Below, piece by piece: positions 1 to 5,063 of a DNA stretch of 13,087 bases. A program made the translations under genes and the position numbers. The notes beneath the pieces were generated by a model. The model did no database searches and was not told the DNA's origin. It saw only the letters and a program-made list of their open reading frames with translations. The stretch comes from Roseomonas xinghualingensis (lineage in GTDB: Bacteria; Pseudomonadota; Alphaproteobacteria; Acetobacterales; Acetobacteraceae), in the NCBI RefSeq assembly GCF_025791835.1, contig NZ_JAOXLP010000062.1, positions 1 through 13,087 of the forward strand. Reading direction: 5' to 3'. Numbering within the stretch: the first letter of the stretch is position 1; each line of letters begins with the position of its first letter.

Positions 1-95
1 CGGTATCCGGTTCGGCTTCCACTCGGCTCCGCTCTACCGTCTCGGAGCGCTCCGGCGCATCGGCATAGGCCTCCTGTCCGGGCAATAGTTTGAGA
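1..95. repeat. Left arm of perfect 95-bp terminal inverted repeat
   Basis: The first 95 bases are the exact reverse complement of the last 95 bases of the window. Identity runs from the window edge to the base before position 96 and then stops abruptly on both sides. Because the repeat touches both exact ends, the most economical reading is that the sequence stops where it enters a multicopy element present in opposite orientation on the two sides, as happens when a contig ends in a repeat. On the outward-pointing (minus) strand the repeat is an open reading frame; on the inward strand one frame ends at TAG 86-88. I do not recognise the encoded peptide in either direction. Confidence 0.97.
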
Positions 96-157
96 AATTT
101 GTCCACCAGCATGCCGTCCTGCTTTCGTGCCGCGTTCTTACATCGAAGATTTTGCAT
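1..157 (-). CDS. Unrecognised partial ORF running off the left end
   Basis: An open frame starts at ATG (complement of 155-157) and runs out of the window at position 1. From codon 22 on it is encoded by the inverted repeat and contains LKLLPGQEAYADAPERSETV. The same frame is open outward at the right end, where it is joined to a different N-terminal sequence. I cannot assign a family. It may be the 5' end of a gene belonging to a mobile element, or a chance open frame; no strong ribosome binding site is visible before the ATG. Confidence 0.2.
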   Translation of the reverse strand, partial: MQNLRCKNAARKQDGMLVDKFLKLLPGQEAYADAPERSETVERSRVEAEPDT

Positions 158-579
158 TTTTGCGACACGAGCACGTTATGACGCAATTCGTAATGAACGA
201 TTCTCCTTCTGCAGACACTTCCCATTTTTGTGAGCAGCCTCATCGGTCCGGCTGAACCGGTCCCGCCTGGGTCACCGCCGGGTATTGGACACAATGCGCG
301 TGGCACCTGCTCACAAAAGAGATCTCGAAGATCCACAGTGACATGGAGCTGAGGCCCCAAGCGTTGGCATCGAGAGTTACAAACGTCTTGCGCGGCGTAC
401 GAAATGCACCCTGTACCAATGAGGCGTCTTACTCGCCGCAAGCAAGGCGAGAGCAAGTCCTAGTCGTGGTCTGCGCTGACAGTCATCGGACCTCCAGCTC
501 ACGATGAAGCTGGAATGGGTACCAAGCTTTTTGACGCCATCGAAGCCGCTCGCTTGTATTTATAAAGGGATGAAGAGAG
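96..579. other. Left flank without a convincing gene
   Basis: This stretch is less G+C-rich than the core and its longest open frame (minus strand, 34-456) has an implausible amino-acid composition and crosses the repeat. It holds several small hairpins: 321-333 (GATCT/AGATC), 432-451 (CTCGCC/GGCGAG, 8-nt loop) and 493-514 (7-bp stem TCCAGCT/AGCTGGA, 8-nt loop), plus the longer inverted repeat at 226-318. It looks like decayed or non-coding DNA next to a mobile element. Confidence 0.5.
226..318. repeat. 12-bp inverted repeat bracketing 93 bp
   Basis: TTTTGTGAGCAG at 226-237 is repeated as its exact reverse complement CTGCTCACAAAA at 307-318, with 69 bp between the arms. The interior contains short G+C-rich inverted motifs but no ORF. 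No obvious flanking target duplication is visible. It could be a short relic of an insertion sequence, a MITE-like element, or a structured RNA or operator. The pairing is seen directly; the identity is unknown. Confidence 0.5.
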
Positions 580-1059
580 TCATTCATCCGAAGACTTAGT
601 GGCTTCCTCATTCAAGCTTTTCTGATGTTGCTCCTCAATCGCCAATAGCACTTGCCTGAGCACCGCCTCAGGAATCCCAAGTCGGTGCCGACGGGCATAA
701 TCCGCTAACTCATGGATGCTGACGATCTTATCTTCCCACCCCTCTTCAGAGGAAACCCCAAAGTCTTGCTCGGGAAGGTCGCGCACCGATTGATGCTCCG
801 ATTGTTGGTGGAAAAGCCTGGAACAGGAGGAAGGTTCCACTCGGCAAGATTGCAGGTGCGAGCCGTGATATTCAACCCCTAGTTGTACTCCTTCTACGAC
901 TAAAGGTGGCGCTGCAACGGGCGCACAGGATCGGATGCGGCCATTATCTATGGGCACCGGTCCTAAGCAAAACCACGAGGCTGGATACAGGTGAGGCACA
1001 GGGCGCATCAGCCATGCCCCAGACTGTCCAAAGTCTACCTTCCCCCCTGTCCTTCTCAA
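580..1059 (-). CDS. Hypothetical protein, start uncertain, possibly a relic
   Basis: This frame is open for 159 codons (TTG at 1059; first ATG at 1008). Only the C-terminal third looks like a real protein: residues about 108-159 are charged and strongly helical, including VSIHELADYARRHRLGIPEA. The N-terminal half is poor in helix formers and rich in Pro/Cys/Ser and may not be translated. None of the possible starts has a good ribosome binding site. I do not recognise the family. It could be the 3' remnant of a degraded gene or a small orphan protein. It is divergent from the pectate lyase gene and overlaps that gene's upstream region, so the start must lie nearer the C-terminus if both are real. 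Confidence 0.3.
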   Translation of the reverse strand: MRRTGGKVDFGQSGAWLMRPVPHLYPASWFCLGPVPIDNGRIRSCAPVAAPPLVVEGVQLGVEYHGSHLQSCRVEPSSCSRLFHQQSEHQSVRDLPEQDFGVSSEEGWEDKIVSIHELADYARRHRLGIPEAVLRQVLLAIEEQHQKSLNEEATKSSDE

Positions 1060-1072
1060 GCCTTGGCGCGTT

Positions 1073-1077
1073 AGGAG
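1073..1077 (+). promoter_or_regulatory. Ribosome binding site of the 1084 pectate lyase
   Basis: AGGAG ends 6 nt before the ATG at 1084. An in-frame TAG lies at 1072-1074, overlapping it, so no upstream start, and hence no hidden signal peptide, is possible in this frame. Confidence 0.85.
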
Positions 1078-1083
1078 TTCACC

Positions 1084-2043
1084 ATGCTCGATCTAGATCG
1101 ATACAAGTCCTTCTTCGGCTACGCAGCCGGCACGACAGGTGGGTTAAGGGGCGATGTGGTGCGCTGCGCCTCGGGCGATCAGGTCCAGGCAGCGCTGGAC
1201 GCCAAGGGCGACGCCCCCCTCACCATCCTCATAACCAGTCCCATCACCGGCGCGAACAGCAAACCCCACCAGATCGATGTGTCAGGAATCCGGGACCTGA
1301 CGATCCTGGGCGATGGCGAGGGGCTCGACGCCACCAATGTTGGCATCCGGATCAACAAGAACTCAGAGAACATCATTCTCTTCAATCTGAAGATCGGAAA
1401 GGTAGAAGAAGGCCCCAAAGACGCGATCGGCATCGAGGGGAACTGCCGAAATATCGTTCTTCTGCATTGCGACCTCTACGGCGACATGAAGGCCGACAAG
1501 GATTATTACGATGGCCTTTTGGACACGAAACGCGGTGCGGAGCGGATCGCGGCCGTGCTCTGCAAGTTCCACGACCACCACAAGGCCTGCCTGAATGGCG
1601 CCAGCGACAACGATGCTGGCAACCGCTTTCTCACCATCGCCTATAGCTGGTTCGACAATATAGGCTCCCGCTGCCCTTCCGTTCGCCATGGCGAGGCGCA
1701 TGTCGCCGGCTGCCTGCTAACCCGGATCGAGGCCAGTGGCGTGAACTGCCGGATGGGCGCCAGGGTGCATATCGAGGGCACCACTTTCATCCAGGCGCAC
1801 GACCCGGTCTGCGCACTCGACAGCCGGGAGCCCGGCTTCTGGAACATCGTGGACAGCCAGGCTATCGATTGCAGTTGGGGCAAGGCTTCGTCACGCGAGC
1901 GGCTTGCGACCGACTGGGCCTCCACCACCGATTTCCGAGTGCCCTATACCATGCCAATGCTGCCCCGCGCCCAGGCGGCGGAATTCGTGCGGGCCCATGC
2001 AGGGCTGCTGCCGCCTGGCAGGGTGGTACCGCTTCCAGGCTGA
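1084..2043 (+). CDS. PL1-family pectate lyase without signal peptide
   Basis: This 319-aa protein looks like a polysaccharide lyase family 1 (Amb_all, right-handed parallel beta-helix) pectate lyase, which cleaves alpha-1,4-polygalacturonate by Ca2+-dependent beta-elimination. Seen: the usual mature-enzyme start AGTTGG (15-20), a run of beta-helix coils, DYYDGLLD (140-147) supplying probable Ca2+ ligands D143 and D147 with D130 nearby, HDHHK (163-167) with the substrate-binding lysine K167, and the signature RCPSVR (196-201), matching RxPxxR with the family's catalytic base arginine (R196) and substrate arginine (R201). The active site therefore seems intact. The DKDYYDGLLD block resembles fungal and Streptomyces enzymes. 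The protein begins 14 residues before AGTTGG, and a stop codon directly upstream excludes a secretion signal, which is odd for an enzyme that normally works outside the cell. It converges on the second PL1-like gene, 24 bp away. Family call is firm; substrate and location are inferred. Confidence 0.9.
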   Translation: MLDLDRYKSFFGYAAGTTGGLRGDVVRCASGDQVQAALDAKGDAPLTILITSPITGANSKPHQIDVSGIRDLTILGDGEGLDATNVGIRINKNSENIILFNLKIGKVEEGPKDAIGIEGNCRNIVLLHCDLYGDMKADKDYYDGLLDTKRGAERIAAVLCKFHDHHKACLNGASDNDAGNRFLTIAYSWFDNIGSRCPSVRHGEAHVAGCLLTRIEASGVNCRMGARVHIEGTTFIQAHDPVCALDSREPGFWNIVDSQAIDCSWGKASSRERLATDWASTTDFRVPYTMPMLPRAQAAEFVRAHAGLLPPGRVVPLPG

Positions 2044-2067
2044 GTAACCGGAAATGCCGTCACCGCG

Positions 2068-3402
2068 TCAACGGTCGGCGCGGCAGGACTCTGGCCGAGA
2101 CAAGGCAACGCCGCCCGGGCCAGCCATCCGAAGCACACAGGCTGCCAGACCAAGCGGATCCGCCGACGCATCCAGTGCCCCCACCGCATCCGACCGCAAG
2201 GCGCGCGCGATCTCCGGCCGGTGTTCCTGCATGCGCACCGGGCCGATGCCGACATTGCCCCTCACCGCCACCGCGCCATCCGTCTCCCGCCCTTCGTCAT
2301 CTCCCCCACGCAGGGCGGAAACAGGGCCTGCACCGTAGCGGGGCCGGCCCGTGGGATTGACAACGACATCGCCCTCGGCCGCCAGGATGCCGCCGCTGGC
2401 CGCGGCCCCGGCATAAACGGCGCTGTTGCGCCCATCGGGGTAGCGGGTAGCGCCCAGCACGATCACGTTGTTTACCGAATGCACGAAGGCATTGGAAACA
2501 ACCTTCGGCTGCCGCTGGGCGGTGCTCTCGAACAGGTTGCCCTGCAGTGTCACGCGCAGAAAGGGTGCCATGGTGCCGGAGAGATTGCCCAGGGGATCGT
2601 CGCAGCCCGGCGCGGCACGGTCCACGTAACAGGTGAGCGTGCCAATCAGCATTACCTTATTGTGGTCGGCAAAGTGGTTGAAGGCCACTGTGACACGGGA
2701 GGGGCTGTTCCCTGGATCTTTCGGAACGATGTCCAGGCAGCCATCGCCGCAGCGGAAGAAGGCATTGTGCAGGATCGCCACACGATCGAAGCGTCCGGTC
2801 AGGCCGATTGCGTCATTCGCGCGGTCCACATTGTCCACATAGGCATCCTTGGTGAAGTGGAGCCCACGGATCACGACATTGGAGGCGTTCACCACGAGGA
2901 AACTCGTAACGCGTGGCGCGGCGGAAATAGTGACACCGCCGCAGCCACCATCGATGGTGGTATCGGACGGCACGCGCAGCGGAGTGGAAAGATGCAAGGT
3001 CTTCCCGTTCAGGCTGGGATCGAATCCGATCCAGCCGCCCCCGCGCCGTGCCGCCTCCACCGCAGCCCTGAGCGTGCCTGGCACTGGCCTTGAGCGCACT
3101 CCTTCCGGGTCCTCGGTGCTGGTGACGAGGTAAAGCGGTCGGCCAAGGCCACCGGTGGTGCCACCTGCCTCCCCTTCCACCTGCATGGCACGCGGATCGG
3201 TGGTGACCAGGCCGTTTGCCCCTGCCTCCGCCGGCCCACAGGCTCCGTTGCTGGCGGGAAGCGCTGCGGCGCGGCTGCGGGCCGCGGCAAGAAAGGCGGC
3301 AGGGCTGTCGGGCGTGGCTGCAGAAGTGGAAAGCGGCCAGAGGGACATGGCCCCCAGCAGCAAGGCTGCGGCAGGCATGATGGGAAGACGCTCAGCGTTC
3401 AT
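2068..3402 (-). CDS. Secreted PL1-like beta-helix protein, altered active site
   Basis: Starting at ATG 3402 this is a 444-aa protein; the frame also opens at GTG 3420, but GGAGG lies 6 nt before the ATG and the ATG gives a cleaner signal peptide. The signal peptide has hydrophobic core AAALLLGAMSLWPL and likely cleavage after STSAA near residue 29, so the product is periplasmic or secreted. The body is a right-handed parallel beta-helix related to PL1 pectate lyases: GGTTGGLGRPLYLVTSTEDP near residues 80-99, IDGGCGGVTI (150-159), GDGCLDIV (219-226) and DHNKVMLIG (246-254). The RxPxxR signature reads RQPKVV (297-302): the catalytic-base arginine R297 and proline are kept but the second, substrate-binding arginine is valine 302. 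K249 is kept. The C-terminal 130 residues are Gly/Ala/Arg-rich without a recognised domain. It probably binds or cleaves a uronic-acid polymer other than pectate; a non-catalytic role is possible. It lies downstream of ugd on the same strand, 305 bp away, so it may have its own promoter. Confidence 0.8.
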   Translation of the reverse strand: MNAERLPIMPAAALLLGAMSLWPLSTSAATPDSPAAFLAAARSRAAALPASNGACGPAEAGANGLVTTDPRAMQVEGEAGGTTGGLGRPLYLVTSTEDPEGVRSRPVPGTLRAAVEAARRGGGWIGFDPSLNGKTLHLSTPLRVPSDTTIDGGCGGVTISAAPRVTSFLVVNASNVVIRGLHFTKDAYVDNVDRANDAIGLTGRFDRVAILHNAFFRCGDGCLDIVPKDPGNSPSRVTVAFNHFADHNKVMLIGTLTCYVDRAAPGCDDPLGNLSGTMAPFLRVTLQGNLFESTAQRQPKVVSNAFVHSVNNVIVLGATRYPDGRNSAVYAGAAASGGILAAEGDVVVNPTGRPRYGAGPVSALRGGDDEGRETDGAVAVRGNVGIGPVRMQEHRPEIARALRSDAVGALDASADPLGLAACVLRMAGPGGVALSRPESCRADR

Positions 3403-3408
3403 GGAAAG

Positions 3409-3413
3409 CCTCC
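3409..3413 (-). promoter_or_regulatory. Ribosome binding site deciding the start at 3402
   Basis: On the minus strand GGAGG stands 6 nt before the ATG at 3402. It lies inside the frame extension to GTG 3420, which has no comparable site, so it favours the shorter protein. Confidence 0.75.
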
Positions 3414-3606
3414 ACTGCACGGCGCTCCAGGGACAGGAGGATCATTCCGCGGCCCGGCGCTGTCCGGACGGGATCTCCACGCTGCCCCACTACGAAGCGG
3501 GGGATGAGGCCTGACGACGTGCAGACACCGCCATTCAGCATGACGCCGTCTCCGTCCGCGCCGCCGCATTGGCGCGTTCAAGCGTAGTGCGGGTTATCCG
3601 CATGAG

Positions 3607-3660
3607 CCGCCGGCAAGATCATCACCGGCGGAGATCCCGTTCCCAAACAATGCGGGAACG
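3607..3660 (-). terminator. Tandem hairpins downstream of ugd, possible terminator
   Basis: The 305-bp gap between the ugd stop and the next minus-strand gene holds two stem-loops: CGTTCCC/GGGAACG at 3638-3660 (7-bp stem, 9-nt loop) and CCGCCGG/CCGGCGG at 3607-3631 (7-bp stem, 11-nt loop). They begin about 48 nt after the stop. Neither is followed by a clear U-run on the minus strand, so they may be a processing or weak Rho-assisted stop rather than a classical intrinsic terminator. The rest of the gap shows no credible gene or clear promoter hexamers. Confidence 0.4.
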
Positions 3661-3707
3661 CGGATCGTGCCCATGCGTCCACCCGATTTTACAACGGACC
3701 TACGCCA

Positions 3708-5063
3708 TCAAGCCGTTGCGAAGTTCGAATTCTCGCTGGCATTCGGGACCGGCGCGTTCGCGGGCTTGCCGATGCCGGTGTAGGAGAATCCATGCGCCGC
3801 CGCCTCGGCCTGCGGGTAGATGTTGCGCAGATCGACCATGATGGGCGTGCGCATCTCCTCACGGAGCTTGTCCAGATCAAGCGCGCGGAAGATGTCCCAC
3901 TCCGTCACGATCACCACGGCATCGGCACCCCGCGCAGCGTCGTAGGCCCCGGCGCAGTACTCGACATCCTGAAGCACGGCCTGGGCCTGCTCCATGCCGA
4001 CAGGATCATAGGCGCGAACCCAGGCGCCGGCGTCCTGAAGGGCGGTGGTGATGGCGATCGACGGTGCATCGCGCATGTCGTCCGTGTTCGGCTTGAAGGT
4101 CAGGCCGAGCAGCGCGATGGTCTTGCCGCGAATGTCGCCACCGCAGGCCTGCACCACCTTGCGCCCCATGGCGCGCTTGCGCTGATCGTTCACCGCCGCC
4201 ACCGTTTCGGCGATGCGCATGTTGGTGCCGTAGTCCTGGGCGGTCTTGATCAGCGCGGACACGTCCTTGGGGAAGCAGGAACCACCGAAGCCGGGGCCAG
4301 CATGCAGGAACTTCGGCCCGATGCGGTTGTCGAGGCCGATGCCGCGAGAGACATCCTGCACATCCGCGCCCACTTCCTCACAGAGATCGGCGATCTCGTT
4401 GATGAAGGTGATTTTGGTGGCCAGGAAGGCATTAGCCGCGTATTTCGTCAGTTCAGAGGTGCGGCGGTCGGTGAACAGGATCGGCGCCTGATTCAGGTAG
4501 AGCGGCCGGTAGACCTCCGCCATCACCTCGCGTGCGGCGTCGTCCGAGGTACCGATGATGATACGGTCCGGGCGCTTGAAGTCGATGATGGCCGAGCCCT
4601 CGCGCAGGAACTCCGGGTTGGACGCGACCGAGAAATTGGCGTCCGGCCGAGCCTGGCGGATGATACGCTCCACCTCATCGCCGGTGCCGACGGGTACGGT
4701 GGACTTGGTCACCACCACCGTATAGCCGGTCATCGCCGCGGCGATGCGGCGAGCGGCCTGGTAGACATAGGTGAGATCAGCATGACCGTCGCCACGGCGG
4801 GAGGGAGTGCCCACCGCGATGAACACGGCATCCGCGCCAGCCACGGCCCAGTCGAAATCGGTATCGAAGGCAAGCCGATCCTCCGCGATGCTCTTCGCGA
4901 CCAGTTCCTGCAGCCCCGGCTCATAGATCGGTATACGGCCCTCCTTAAGGGCCTCCACCTTCACAATGTCAGTGTCCACACAACGAACGTCATGGCCGAA
5001 ATCGGCAAGGCATGCGCCGGACACAAGGCCGACATAGCCGGCCCCGATCACCGCAATCTTCAT
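3708..5063 (-). CDS. ugd: UDP-glucose 6-dehydrogenase
   Basis: This 451-aa cytoplasmic enzyme oxidises UDP-glucose to UDP-glucuronate with two NAD+, supplying glucuronic acid for surface polysaccharides. Seen: the N-terminal Rossmann motif GAGYVG (7-12), AVGTPS (83-88), TKSTVPVGT (119-127), NPEFLREG (149-156), the ELTKYAANA block with K207, the catalytic-cysteine block GPGFGGSCFPKD with C263 and D267, and the C-terminal UDP-binding part with LGLTFKPNTDDMRD (319-332) and DPVG (353-356). All the usual catalytic residues are present and the length is normal. The ATG overlaps the stop of the glycosyltransferase gene as ATGA, with AGGGA about 9 nt upstream, so it is the last gene of the operon and translationally coupled. 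It is the only gene of the operon whose biochemical reaction can be stated with confidence. Confidence 0.97.
   Translation of the reverse strand: MKIAVIGAGYVGLVSGACLADFGHDVRCVDTDIVKVEALKEGRIPIYEPGLQELVAKSIAEDRLAFDTDFDWAVAGADAVFIAVGTPSRRGDGHADLTYVYQAARRIAAAMTGYTVVVTKSTVPVGTGDEVERIIRQARPDANFSVASNPEFLREGSAIIDFKRPDRIIIGTSDDAAREVMAEVYRPLYLNQAPILFTDRRTSELTKYAANAFLATKITFINEIADLCEEVGADVQDVSRGIGLDNRIGPKFLHAGPGFGGSCFPKDVSALIKTAQDYGTNMRIAETVAAVNDQRKRAMGRKVVQACGGDIRGKTIALLGLTFKPNTDDMRDAPSIAITTALQDAGAWVRAYDPVGMEQAQAVLQDVEYCAGAYDAARGADAVVIVTEWDIFRALDLDKLREEMRTPIMVDLRNIYPQAEAAAHGFSYTGIGKPANAPVPNASENSNFATA

Noticed and set aside
906..1646. 246-codon plus-strand frame overlapping the first pectate lyase
   Set aside because: Arg/Gln/His-rich shadow in a different frame; the pectate lyase frame has the ribosome binding site and family motifs.
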